Positions 54,955 to 63,428 of a DNA stretch of 64,000 bases are shown in pieces. The DNA comes from Stakelama pacifica (GTDB taxonomy: Bacteria; Pseudomonadota; Alphaproteobacteria; Sphingomonadales; Sphingomonadaceae). Where the stretch lies: contig NZ_SNWD01000003.1 in assembly GCF_004361835.1 (NCBI RefSeq), positions 302,099 through 366,098 on the forward strand. The letters are read 5' to 3'. The first letter of the stretch is position 1; each line of letters opens with the position of its first letter. Below the pieces are notes generated by a model. It made no database searches and was not told the DNA's origin. It saw only the letters and a program-made list of their open reading frames with translations. Both the position numbers and the translations under genes were made by a program.

Positions 54955-56640
54955 ATGAAGCCTAACAGACGTCAGATGATCGGCGGCAGCCTCGCTGCTG
55001 CGGCAATTGCGCCATCGGCAGCAGAGGCGGTTACGACCGCTCTGACGGCGAAGGGCGCCGGCCGCGACCTGAAGGTGCCCCCACCCCGCAGCTTCACTCC
55101 CGACTGGCAATCATTCACCAGCAGCTATAGCGTGCCCGACTGGTTCCGCGACGCAAAGTTCGGGATGTGGGCGCACTGGACCGCGCAATGCGTGCCGGAG
55201 GCTGGCGACTGGTATGCGCGCAACATGTATCTGCCGGGATCGCGCGCCTATAATCATCATCTGAAGCATTACGGCCATCCGGCCGATCACGGCTTCATGG
55301 AAATCCAGAATCTCTGGAAGGCCGATCGCTGGGATCCGGCACGGCTGCTCGACCTCTATAAGCGCGCGGGCGCCAAATATTTCATGGCGCTGGCGAACCA
55401 TCACGACAATCTCGACACCTATGACTCGCAATATCATCATTGGAACACGACGCGGGTCGGCCCGCACAAGGACATTGTCGGCACATGGGCGAAGCTGGCA
55501 CGTGAGCGCGGCCTGCGGTTCGCGGTCTCCAACCACTCCGCGCATGCATGGCACTGGAATCAGCCCGCTTATGGCTATGATCCTGAGGGGCCGCGCGCCG
55601 GCGAGCGCTATGACGCCTATACGCTGACCGCGGCGCAGGGACGCGGCAAATGGTGGGTCGGGCTCGATCCGCAACGGCTTTACTGCGGCCGCTATATGCC
55701 GATGCCCGACGGCATCCGTTCCAATCGCGAGGCGAATGAATGGCACGAGGCGACCGACCGACTATGGTCGGAAGGCGTTCCGATGGGCTATTTCGCGCGC
55801 AACTGGCTGATGCGCTGTCAGGATCTGGTCAGCAAATATAAGCCGGACATGGTCTATTTCGACAATTTCGACCTGCCGCTCGAACAATATGGGCTGGATT
55901 TCACCGCCTGGTACTACAACCAGTCGATGGCATGGAATAATGGCCGCCTGGAGGCGGTGGTGACCGCCAAGATGACCCCGCCGCAGCGGCGGATGGGGAT
56001 TGTCGACGATGTCGAGCGCGGCGGCAAAACCTATATCGAGCGCTTCCCCTGGCAGACCGATACCTGCATCGGCAACTGGCATTACGATGCAGAACTTTAT
56101 GCCAATAACGGCTATAAATCCGCCGCCACGGTGATCCATACGCTGTGCGACGTGGTGTCGAAAAACGGCAACCTCATGCTTTCGGTACCGATGCGCGGCG
56201 ACGGCACGATCGATGACAAGGAAGAGCGGATCGTTACCGAGATCGGCGACTGGATGGGCCGTTTCGGCCGGGCGATCTATGCCACGCGACCGTGGAAACT
56301 GAACGGAGAAGGCCCGACAAGCGGCGGCGGCGGCCTGTTCTCCGAAGGCGGCGCGATTTCGCCTTACACGGCGCGCGATGTTCGCTACGTCAAGCGCGGT
56401 GAGGACCTTCACGCGCTCGTGCTGGGCTGGCCCGACGACAATGTCGTGCGGATGACGCTGCTGGGGCACAACGACCCGACCATGGAGGGTGAGGTGATGC
56501 GCGTCACGCTGGCCGATGATCCGACGACCCCGCTCCAGTTCCGCCGGACGCCCGAGGCACTGGAGGTGACCGTTCCGGCGCGCGCACGCCATCCGATCGG
56601 CATGGCGCTGATCCTTTCGGGTAACGGCATTACCGCATGA
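54955..56640 (+). CDS. GH29 alpha-L-fucosidase, exported
   Basis: The product has 561 residues. The N-terminus has a twin-arginine-like start (NRRQMIGGSLAAAAIAPSAAEA). The GH29 pattern is clear: WFRDAKFGMWAHWTAQCVP, GDWYARNMY, RAGAKYFMALANHHDNLDTY, then KPDMVYFDNFDLPLEQYG, where the Asp of YFDNF is placed as the nucleophile. It removes alpha-L-fucose from glycans, probably in the periplasm. A GGGAGAGA site sets the start. The IclR regulator, dehydrogenase and sugar-gene remnants downstream are consistent with an L-fucose pathway. Confidence 0.88.
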   Translation: MKPNRRQMIGGSLAAAAIAPSAAEAVTTALTAKGAGRDLKVPPPRSFTPDWQSFTSSYSVPDWFRDAKFGMWAHWTAQCVPEAGDWYARNMYLPGSRAYNHHLKHYGHPADHGFMEIQNLWKADRWDPARLLDLYKRAGAKYFMALANHHDNLDTYDSQYHHWNTTRVGPHKDIVGTWAKLARERGLRFAVSNHSAHAWHWNQPAYGYDPEGPRAGERYDAYTLTAAQGRGKWWVGLDPQRLYCGRYMPMPDGIRSNREANEWHEATDRLWSEGVPMGYFARNWLMRCQDLVSKYKPDMVYFDNFDLPLEQYGLDFTAWYYNQSMAWNNGRLEAVVTAKMTPPQRRMGIVDDVERGGKTYIERFPWQTDTCIGNWHYDAELYANNGYKSAATVIHTLCDVVSKNGNLMLSVPMRGDGTIDDKEERIVTEIGDWMGRFGRAIYATRPWKLNGEGPTSGGGGLFSEGGAISPYTARDVRYVKRGEDLHALVLGWPDDNVVRMTLLGHNDPTMEGEVMRVTLADDPTTPLQFRRTPEALEVTVPARARHPIGMALILSGNGITA

Positions 56641-56744
56641 CCCGTACGGCCCGCAGATGATGGCGCATCGTCCGCGGGCATTCGCCCTCTCCTCCCCCTT
56701 TCCCCACGCGTTGACGTGTTGGCGCGTCGCGCTAAACCATCGGC

Positions 56745-57530
56745 ATGAGCCGTTCGCGCCCTCCGACCAAGACCTATGCTGCGCCTGCGATCGAAAAGGC
56801 CTTCCAGATCATCGATCTGCTGGCCGAATATCCGCAAGGTGCGCTGGTCAAGGATATGGCGGCCCATCTCGGCCGCTCGGTGGGCGAGTTGTTCCGCATG
56901 GTCGTGGTGCTGGAGCAGAACGGCTATCTTAATCGATCGCCGATCACCGATCGGTACACGGTATCGTACAAAATACTCGAACTCGCTTTTCGCGCCACGC
57001 CCGCGCGCAACCTGGTACGCACTGCGACGCCGTGGATGCGCCGGCTCGTCGAGGAGGTGGAGCAGTCCTGCCATCTCGTCGTGCCCAACGGAGCGCACGG
57101 GCTGGTCGTCGCACGCGAGGAAAATCCCGGCACTCGCGGCTTCGCGCTGCGTCAGGGCGCACCGATCGACATGATCCGCAGTTGTTCGGGACAGGTCATC
57201 CTCGCCTTTTCGCCACCCGATGTCTCCGACCGGCTGGTGCGCGAAGCGGAAGCTGTACGCGAAGAACCGGTCGACCGCGACTGGCTCGCCGGGCGGCTGG
57301 AAACGATCCGCGCGCGCGGTTTCGATCAGCGCAAGAGCCCGATCACCTTCGGGGTCACCGATATCAGCTACCCCATCCACGCGTTCGACCGGGAGCTGAT
57401 AGGCGCGCTAACCGTGCCGTTCATGGAATTGATCGACGGATCGCAGCGCATCAAACTGGATGCGGTCGCTGAGCGGCTGCACGCGACGGCACGCGCCATC
57501 TCCTCCGAGCTGGGATGCCCGAAGGACTGA
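56745..57530 (+). CDS. IclR family transcriptional regulator
   Basis: The product has 261 residues. The winged helix-turn-helix is AIEKAFQIIDLLAEYPQGALVKDMAAHLGRSVGELFRMVVVLEQ, and the effector domain runs from about residue 95 (SCHLVVPNGAHGLVVAREENPG) with a final ALTVPFMELIDG. IclR proteins control carbon-source catabolism. Placed between the fucosidase and a sugar-type dehydrogenase, it likely senses an intermediate of that pathway. It is convergent with the dehydrogenase, with 2 bp between the stops. Confidence 0.9.
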   Translation: MSRSRPPTKTYAAPAIEKAFQIIDLLAEYPQGALVKDMAAHLGRSVGELFRMVVVLEQNGYLNRSPITDRYTVSYKILELAFRATPARNLVRTATPWMRRLVEEVEQSCHLVVPNGAHGLVVAREENPGTRGFALRQGAPIDMIRSCSGQVILAFSPPDVSDRLVREAEAVREEPVDRDWLAGRLETIRARGFDQRKSPITFGVTDISYPIHAFDRELIGALTVPFMELIDGSQRIKLDAVAERLHATARAISSELGCPKD

Positions 57531-57532
57531 GG

Positions 57533-58543
57533 TCAGAGGGTGACGATCGCCTTTAGCACGTGATCAGCCTCTTCGATCAGCTCCGGCAGGCGCTCGGGCA
57601 GATCGTCCACCGCAAGGCTGTGCGTATGGAGCACATCGGTGTTGATATCGCCGCTGCGGATCGCGGCAATGACGCGAGCGAAATCGGCCGTGAGTGCATT
57701 GCGGCTGGCCATCAGCGTCGTTTCACGCTTGTGAAATTCGGGATCGGCAAACACAAGATTGCCGGGCGCGACGCCGACCAGCACCAGTGTTCCGCCATGC
57801 GCGACATAGCGAAGGCTTTCCGCCATCGCGGCAAGTGATCCGGTGGCGTCGAACACCATGTCGAACATTTCACCGGCCGTCGATTGTTGCAGCGTATCGA
57901 CGAGCCCGGGACCGGCAAGCCGAACATCATTGAAGCCAAGCTGGCCGCGCGCATGATCGAGCCGTGCGGAACGCGTGTCGACCAGCGTCACCGCAGCACC
58001 GTTCAGCCGCGCGAACAACGCGGTACTCACGCCGATCGGACCCGCGCCGACCACCAGCACGCGTTGCCCCGAAGCGGGATTGCCGCGCGCAACGGCATGC
58101 GCGCCGATCGCGAGAAATTCGATCATCGCCGCCTGATCGATGGTCAGGCCGGTCGCATCGACGAGCGCGGATTCGGGTACGGCCAGCCGCTCGCACATAC
58201 CGCCGTCGATATGGACGCCAAGCACGCTGATTTCGGTACACGCATTGGGCTTGCCGTTGCGGCACGCAATACAGGTGCCGCAGGCAAGATACGGGTTGAT
58301 GGCAACCGATTGCCCGACCTGAAAAGCGGAGTTTTCGCCGACCTGCTCGACAACGCCACCCAGCTCATGGCCCATGACGCGGGGGTAAGCGAGGAAAGGA
58401 TGCCGCCCTTTATATATATGATAATCGGTACCGCACAGCCCCACCCGCCGGATGCGAACCACGACTTCTCCTGCGGTCGCGACCGGCTCCGGCCGCTCGA
58501 CAACGGACAGGCTGAACGGTTCAGGGCAAATGATCGCCTTCAT
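57533..58543 (-). CDS. Zinc-dependent alcohol dehydrogenase (sugar/sugar-acid dehydrogenase type)
   Basis: The product has 336 residues from the ATG at 58543 (GGGAGAG upstream). It belongs to the medium-chain dehydrogenases: catalytic zinc ligands in RVGLCGTDYHIYKG and GHELGG, the structural zinc cluster CGTCIACRNGKPNAC, and the Rossmann motif VLVVGAGPIGVSTALFA. This subgroup includes L-galactonate and related sugar-acid dehydrogenases; the substrate is not certain. The position next to a fucosidase suggests oxidation of L-fucose or a derived acid. Confidence 0.87.
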   Translation of the reverse strand: MKAIICPEPFSLSVVERPEPVATAGEVVVRIRRVGLCGTDYHIYKGRHPFLAYPRVMGHELGGVVEQVGENSAFQVGQSVAINPYLACGTCIACRNGKPNACTEISVLGVHIDGGMCERLAVPESALVDATGLTIDQAAMIEFLAIGAHAVARGNPASGQRVLVVGAGPIGVSTALFARLNGAAVTLVDTRSARLDHARGQLGFNDVRLAGPGLVDTLQQSTAGEMFDMVFDATGSLAAMAESLRYVAHGGTLVLVGVAPGNLVFADPEFHKRETTLMASRNALTADFARVIAAIRSGDINTDVLHTHSLAVDDLPERLPELIEEADHVLKAIVTL

Positions 58544-58670
58544 CAATACTCTCCCTCGACATTCATAGGCTGGATACTAGCTAGCACATGTGCAAGCGCG
58601 TTAGCATATTTAATGCTAGAAGAATGTTCATCCCCGTCATCGCGTCGCGACGAACATCGGGGTCTGCGGC

Positions 58671-58746
58671 ATGATCGTTCGATTTGGCACCAGCCGTCTC
58701 CTGCAGGCGCATGTCGACACCTTTGCGAGTCAGGCCTGCGACGAGG
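58671..58746 (+). pseudogene. Remnant of a mannitol dehydrogenase/uronate reductase family gene (N-terminus only)
   Basis: MIVRFGTSRLLQAHVDTFAS followed by QACDEGQA matches the start of polyol/uronate dehydrogenases (typical FGTSRFLQAHVD). Homology stops after about 25 residues, where the next remnant begins in a different frame. Only the 5' end of the gene survives. Confidence 0.7.
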
Positions 58747-58945
58747 GTCAGGCCGTTCACCCATTCGAGCGGCTGCGGCATGGCCAAGCCCGGCAAACGG
58801 ATCGAGGCGCTGGAGCGCACGCTAACCCGCTATGCGCGCTATCCCAATTTCGGCGGTGCCCTGATGATCGGGGTGGGGTGCGAGGTCGCGCAGATCGAAG
58901 AGATGCTGGCGCGCTATGACCTGGCGTCCGGCGAGCGGTTGCGCG
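58747..58945 (+). pseudogene. Remnant of a UxaA-type altronate/sugar-acid dehydratase (middle fragment)
   Basis: The frame beginning VRPFTHSSGCGMAKPG, with RTLTRYARYPNFGGALMIGV and GCEVAQI, matches the central part of UxaA-family dehydratases (typical HxxGCGM...GYARHPNFAGVL...GLGCEVNQI). About 65 residues remain of a protein normally near 400 or more. It is joined directly to the previous remnant and, in the same frame, to the mutarotase remnant that follows. Confidence 0.7.
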
Positions 58946-59269
58946 CGCATGTTCTTCTTCCCGACCCGCACGACCACGCTGACCTGATCGCCGAATATGA
59001 ACGGCATTACGCGCCCGGCATGGCATGGCCGGAGATCACTGATTCTATCCGCCGCTCCGGCATTCAGGAAATGCGGATCTATCGTCTGGGGGTTCGGCTC
59101 GTAATGGTGATGCGGACGGATGACGATTTCGATTTCGAACGAACGGCAGCCGCCGACGCGGCCGATCCCCCCCCCCCGCGCAGCGCCGGGAAGCGCTGAT
59201 GGCCCGCTATCAGGTCGTCGGGCCGGACGGCGAAAAATGGCAACGCGCATCTTTGATTTGTCGGCGTAG
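58946..59269 (+). pseudogene. RhaM-type L-rhamnose/L-fucose mutarotase remnant with two frameshifts
   Basis: HADLIAEYERHYAPGMAWPE followed by EMRIYRLGVRLVMVM and DDDFDFERTAAADAADP is the RhaM family core with its catalytic His. A run of eleven C (59167-59177) then shifts the frame; the C-terminal part continues as REALMARYQVVGPDGEKWQR in frame 59178, and the typical ending IFDLSA-stop appears in a third frame at 59249-59269. Two frame changes and a lost start mark it as decayed. Confidence 0.75.
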
Positions 59270-59450
59270 CAGGCGACCCTGCATTTCGCCGATGCCGCTA
59301 TGCACCGGCGACCCGATCTCCGGCGTGATCCCGTGACGCTGTTTGTCGATCGGACTGCACCGCCGCTCGACAGCAATCCGCCTGCCGAACGCGCGCTTTG
59401 CCCGGGGATAACGCGCTGCCCGACAAGCGGCGCCTATCTTTGACCGGCAA

Positions 59451-59535
59451 TGGTGCCCCTGGCCGGACTCGAACCAGCATGCCTTGCGGCACTCGATTTT
59501 GAGTCGAGCGCGTCTACCAATTTCGCCACAGGGGC
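59451..59535 (-). tRNA. tRNA-Leu (anticodon CAA)
   Basis: The minus-strand cloverleaf is 85 nt: acceptor GCCCCTG paired with CAGGGGC, a D arm with AAATTGGTAGACG, anticodon stem CTCGA/TCGAG with loop CTCAAAA (anticodon CAA), a long variable arm (TGCCGCAAGGCA) as in class II tRNAs, T arm GGTTCGAGTCC and an encoded CCA end. Confidence 0.96.
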
Positions 59536-59587
59536 CTGCGCGAGGCGCGTTGCCTAGCGCAGGGCGCGGGTTCGCACAATGGGGTCG

Positions 59588-60010
59588 TCAGCCGAAAACT
59601 TCCTGCGCGTCATTCCCGCCAGCCGGGTCCTTCGGATCGGGGCCGAAGCGATTGGCACCGCGGGTTCCGTCCATCACCATGAAGATGAACAGAACGAACC
59701 AGCCGAGCAGCGGGATGAGAAGGAGGAGAAGCCACCACGCCGACCGGTCGCTATCGTGCAGCCGCCGGGCCGCAACCGTGACGCTGGGAATCAGGAAGAA
59801 GAGCGAGCAAAGCGAGCTGATCGGACCGCTATAGGTCCAGCTTGCGCTGCTGCTGGTCGAATCGAGCGATCCGAACCCGAGCAGCGTATCGAGGATACCG
59901 GCAACAATGCCCACCAGGATGGTGAACAGCCAGAACATCCAGTATTCTTTGCGCCGCGAACGGCCCGACATCTGGAAATAGCGTTTTACCGGCAGCGTCA
60001 TCCAATACAT
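59588..60010 (-). CDS. DUF805 membrane protein
   Basis: The product has 140 residues from the ATG at 60010, which has AAGGAGA about 9 nt upstream. It has the DUF805 pattern: an N-terminal KRYFQMSGRSRRKEYWMFWLF motif region, then four hydrophobic helices and the conserved ARRLHDSDRSAWWLLL. It is an inner-membrane protein of unknown function found widely in proteobacteria. It lies 36 bp downstream of the comM remnant on the same strand. Confidence 0.88.
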   Translation of the reverse strand: MYWMTLPVKRYFQMSGRSRRKEYWMFWLFTILVGIVAGILDTLLGFGSLDSTSSSASWTYSGPISSLCSLFFLIPSVTVAARRLHDSDRSAWWLLLLLIPLLGWFVLFIFMVMDGTRGANRFGPDPKDPAGGNDAQEVFG

Positions 60011-60046
60011 GAAAGTCGGTCTCCTTATCATCCCGCATCGATATGT

Positions 60047-60920
60047 TCACGCAACAGGCGATCGCCTGCGATAGCTAAGCGCCTCGGCGACATGGATACG
60101 GCGCACCGCCTCCGACGTCTCCAGATCAGCGATCGTCCGTGCAACGCGCAGGACGCGCGTATAGCCCCGTGCCGACATGCGCGTCGCCTCCGCCGCCTGC
60201 GCCAGCAGCGCCCTGCCCGCTTCGTCGGGGGTGGCGTGCGTTTCTAGCAGCGCGCCCTCAATCTCTGCATTGGTCCGCGCATCGGCATCTTTCAGCCGCT
60301 CGCTCTGAAGCGCGCGCGCAGCGGCGACCCGTGCAGCGACCTCGGCCGACCCTTCGGCAGGGGGCGGCAGGATCAGGTCAGCGGCACTCACTGCCTGCAC
60401 TTCGACATGCAGGTCGATTCGGTCGAGCAGCGGGCCCGACACCTTCGCCTGATAATCGCCCGCGCATCTGGGCGCCCGCGCGCAGGCCAGTGACGCATCC
60501 CCTAGATGGCCGCAGCGGCACGGATTCATCGCCGCGATCAGCTGCACCCGGGCAGGAAAGGTCATATGCGCATTGGCGCGCGCAACGCTGACCTTGCCCG
60601 TCTCCAGCGGCTGGCGCAGCGAATCGAGCACCGCGCGCTGAAATTCGGGCAGTTCGTCGAGGAACAATACCCCTAGATGCGCCATGCTGACTTCGCCGGG
60701 CCTGACCTTCAGCCCGCCGCCGGTGAGCGCTGCCATCGAGGCGGAATGGTGCGGCGCGCGAAACGGGCGCTGGCGCGTCATCCGCCCGCCCTCCAGCGTG
60801 CCCGCGACCGAAGCGACCATCGATACTTCCAGCGCCTCGGACGAATCGAGCGGCGGCAGAATGCCGGGCAGACATGCCGCCATCAGCGATTTTCCGGCAC
60901 CGGGCGGTCCGACCATCAGC
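60047..60920 (-). pseudogene. comM: ComM/YifB AAA ATPase, 5' part cut off by an integrated element
   Basis: About 290 residues of the C-terminal part are well preserved: Walker A LMVGPPGAGKSLMAACLPGILPP, QRPFRAPHHSAS, Walker B GVLFLDELPEFQRAVLDSLRQPLE, the cysteine cluster AMNPCRCGH, and SGPLLDRIDLHVEV. Complete ComM is near 500 residues with an N-terminal Lon-like domain and an AGGHNL-type lead into Walker A; here the sequence before LMVGPPG is unrelated. ComM is a hexameric helicase for branch migration in transformation and recombination. The missing 5' half presumably lies on the far side of the element. Confidence 0.85.
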
Positions 60921-60987
60921 CCGTAGAGCACTTCGAGGACCCCATTGGCCCCCACCATCGGCTTATGGAAACTCGAAGGAGGCAAAG

Positions 60988-62592
60988 ATGGCATCTGCTG
61001 CACTATCCTTGAATGACGAACTGGACACGCTGCCAAAGCCCAAAGTCTATAGCTACGCTCGCTGGTCGACGCCCGAACAAGCTAAGGGCGACAGCTTCCG
61101 GCGCCAAGCCGAGGCTGCCGCGCGATGGGCTCGAAAGAACGACCTCGAACTCGATACTTCCCTTGCCATCGTTGACGAAGGTGTATCGGCATATCGAGGC
61201 AATAACGCGACAGATGGCGGCTTGAGCCGGTTTCTCGAAGCCTGCCGCCGAGGGCTAATTGAGCGGGGCTCATACCTTCTCGTGGAAAGCCTAGACCGAA
61301 TTAGCCGCATGTCGCCCCGGCGCGTCCAATCTCTAATCAACGAAATCGTCGACGGTGGAATCACCATCGTGACCCTCAACGATGGCCAAGAGTACACTGC
61401 CGAGCGCCTCGATAACGATCCGATGGCACTCATGATCGCGCTTATGGTCGCTTGGCGGGCCCACGATGAGTCAAAGACCAAGGGTCGGCGCGTTGCGGAC
61501 GCATGGGAGGAGAAGCGCAACCAAGTGCGCGCCAATCCCGAAAAGCGACTAACCTGTAAAGGCCCGTCTTGGCTAATTCCGAGCGAAGATGGCGGCTGGA
61601 CGGTCGATGAGGCAAAGGCGGCGATTGTGCAGCAGGTCTACAAAATGACCCTCCAAGGACGCGGCGAACATTCCATCGCTTCATCCCTCAACGAGAAAGG
61701 CGTTAAGCCGCTGGCGCGCGGAAAACGCTGGCACAGGTCCACAATCTCGAAGCTGCTTCGCAATCCCGCTGTCATAGGATCGCTGGTGCCGGGACGCATC
61801 GAATATGTGCGCGGCCAGCGGAAGCGCGTTCTCGAGGAACCAGTTGAAGGGGCATACCCATCGATCATCTCGAAGGACGATTGGTTTGCTGTCAGGGCTC
61901 TGAAGGACGGGCGGTCGCGGGCCCCACGGGGGCGCCAGTCGGTTAGGCGCGTTGCGCACCTTCTCGCTGGACTTGCTCGCTGCCCCAATTGTGGCGAAGC
62001 AATGACGAGGGTTTACAAGGGAGCCGTCGCCAAAGCTGGTCTGCCGAAGCTCGTTTGTTCTGCAGCGAAGAATAAGGGCGGCTGTCAGTATGTTTCGGTG
62101 CGGCTGCGTGACGTGGAGTTCGCGATCCGGCTCGGTTGGGGCAGCCTATTCGCCGAAATCCCCGCCGGGGACCAATACCGGGCGCTAGAAGAAGAACGAG
62201 TTGGCCTCCTCGGCTCCATCGACCGGCGCGAGGACCGCCTACAAGAAGCCGCCACGCAGCTTGAAGCCAGCCCATCTAGCCTGTTGTCCCGACTGGTCTC
62301 CAAAATTGAGGGCGAGCTTTTGGCCCTCCGCCGGGAACTGGAAGCGATCGAGGAGCGGCTCTGTATTGCAGATCACGGCTTGATCGAAGCGCGGGTAGGC
62401 CAGCTACATGGCTTTCTCGCCCCAACCCCCTGCGAAGGGAAGATGGGGCCCCCGTCCCCTAACATCGAAGCCGTCAACGCTCTCCTGAAGACAATATTCG
62501 GCGGCGTAGTCATTGATTATCGCTGCGGCTTCTTGCGCTTCCAGTGGCGCCAAGGCGGCGAAGCGAGCATCCAATATGCTTGGCCCTGCTAA
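60988..62592 (+). CDS. Large serine recombinase (site-specific integrase)
   Basis: The product has 534 residues from the ATG at 60988 (GAAGGAGG upstream). The resolvase domain shows VYSYARWSTPEQAKGDSFRRQ, with catalytic Ser27, and VESLDRISRMSPR with the active-site arginines. The Recombinase domain follows (SIASSLNEKGVKPLARGKRWHRSTISKLLRNPAVIG), then a zinc ribbon (CPNCGEAMTRVYKG...CSAAKNKGGC) and a coiled-coil region at about residues 415-490. It would integrate and excise the element. Its position beside the truncated comM makes comM its likely target. Confidence 0.93.
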   Translation: MASAALSLNDELDTLPKPKVYSYARWSTPEQAKGDSFRRQAEAAARWARKNDLELDTSLAIVDEGVSAYRGNNATDGGLSRFLEACRRGLIERGSYLLVESLDRISRMSPRRVQSLINEIVDGGITIVTLNDGQEYTAERLDNDPMALMIALMVAWRAHDESKTKGRRVADAWEEKRNQVRANPEKRLTCKGPSWLIPSEDGGWTVDEAKAAIVQQVYKMTLQGRGEHSIASSLNEKGVKPLARGKRWHRSTISKLLRNPAVIGSLVPGRIEYVRGQRKRVLEEPVEGAYPSIISKDDWFAVRALKDGRSRAPRGRQSVRRVAHLLAGLARCPNCGEAMTRVYKGAVAKAGLPKLVCSAAKNKGGCQYVSVRLRDVEFAIRLGWGSLFAEIPAGDQYRALEEERVGLLGSIDRREDRLQEAATQLEASPSSLLSRLVSKIEGELLALRRELEAIEERLCIADHGLIEARVGQLHGFLAPTPCEGKMGPPSPNIEAVNALLKTIFGGVVIDYRCGFLRFQWRQGGEASIQYAWPC

Positions 62593-62596
62593 ACCT

Positions 62597-62626
62597 GCGG
62601 GTGCGTCTTTCGGGGGACGCACCCGC
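62597..62626 (+). terminator. Strong hairpin after the recombinase gene
   Basis: GCGGGTGCGTC and GACGCACCCGC are perfect 11-bp arms around an 8-nt loop, 4 bp after the recombinase stop. There is no U tract, so it may be a Rho-assisted terminator or an mRNA-stabilising hairpin. Confidence 0.55.
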
Positions 62627-62722
62627 CCCTAGCCTTCTCCTGAAAAGGCAACGTCATCCCCATGTTCACTTTTCACCACCAGAAACTCCGCGCTCGCCCC
62701 CGTCGAGCATGGAGGAAAGCAG

Positions 62723-63014
62723 CTGCACGACGCCCGACGGCTCCATGCTTGGCTGGGGGTGAAAGAGCGGTTCAACTAATGGATCGCTCGCCGCATCCGT
62801 GACTAGGGCTTCGACGAGCCGGCGGACTTTTACCGAGAAATCATCAACGGGTGGACGTCCCCGTGCCGACTATCCGACCCGCGACATTTCGAAGGTGCTG
62901 GCGATGGTTGAGCGCACCGAGATCGGGCGCGGGACGCGGCGCTACTTCATCCGCATGGAGCAGGCGGCGGTGCAAATGCGATCAAACGACCGGTTGCCTG
63001 CAATGGCGGTTTAA
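62723..63014 (+). pseudogene. AntA/AntB-type phage antirepressor, inactivated
   Basis: In the frame from 62723 the translation reads LHDARRLHAWLGVKERFN, a stop (62777), WIARRIRD, a stop (62804), then GFDEPADFYREIING. The match resumes one frame over as GGRPRADYPTRDISKVLAM and VERTEIGRGTRRYFIRME up to the stop at 63014. AntA-type proteins read LHxFLxVKxxFxDWIxxRI...GF...DF...GRPxxDYxLTLDMAKELAMVE, so two in-frame stops and one frameshift have broken the gene. It indicates a prophage-related origin of the element. Confidence 0.75.
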
Positions 63015-63041
63015 GTATTCTTGGTGATGTGGAGGGAAGGA

Positions 63042-63428
63042 ATGGCTAGAAATCATCGGGTATTCATTGCTTTCGCAATTGAAGACCAATGGGCACGCGA
63101 TCGCTTAGTGGGCCAAGCAAGGAACCATCGCACCCCCTTCGAATGGACCGACATGTCGGTAAAAGAGCCTTGGGCCACTGACTGGCGTAATCGCTGTCGC
63201 ACTCGGATAAGAGGATGTGACGGTATGATCGCTTTTGTAACTCGAAATACATCCGCCGCCACCGGTCAGCGTTTTGAAATCCGGACAGCCCGCGAGGAAG
63301 GCATTCCTCTTATGGGAATGTACGCGACGCAGGAAAATCGGCCCTACACGATTCCGGAAGAGCTCCACCGCATCCCAATCGTTGACTGGACGTGGGCTAA
63401 CATCTCAACTTTTTTGAGCCGCCTTTAG
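63042..63428 (+). CDS. TIR-like (MTH538/ThsB-type) domain protein
   Basis: The product has 128 residues from the ATG at 63042, preceded by GGAGGGAAGG. The order HRVFIAFAIEDQWARDRLV, FEWTDMSVKEPW, TRIRGCDGMIAFVTRNT and GQRFEIRTAREEGIPLMGMY follows the MTH538 TIR-like fold. The late glutamate (Glu79 in RFEIRTA) takes the place of the usual W-x-x-W-E glutamate, although the tryptophans are missing. Proteins of this type include ThsB of the Thoeris anti-phage system, which make a nucleotide signal from NAD+. No ThsA effector is visible. It directly abuts the next gene. Confidence 0.7.
   Translation: MARNHRVFIAFAIEDQWARDRLVGQARNHRTPFEWTDMSVKEPWATDWRNRCRTRIRGCDGMIAFVTRNTSAATGQRFEIRTAREEGIPLMGMYATQENRPYTIPEELHRIPIVDWTWANISTFLSRL

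Noticed and set aside
59167..59177. C11 tract as a phase-variation switch
   Set aside because: The gene has a second frameshift near 59248 and no clear start, so changing the tract length alone would not restore a functional protein.
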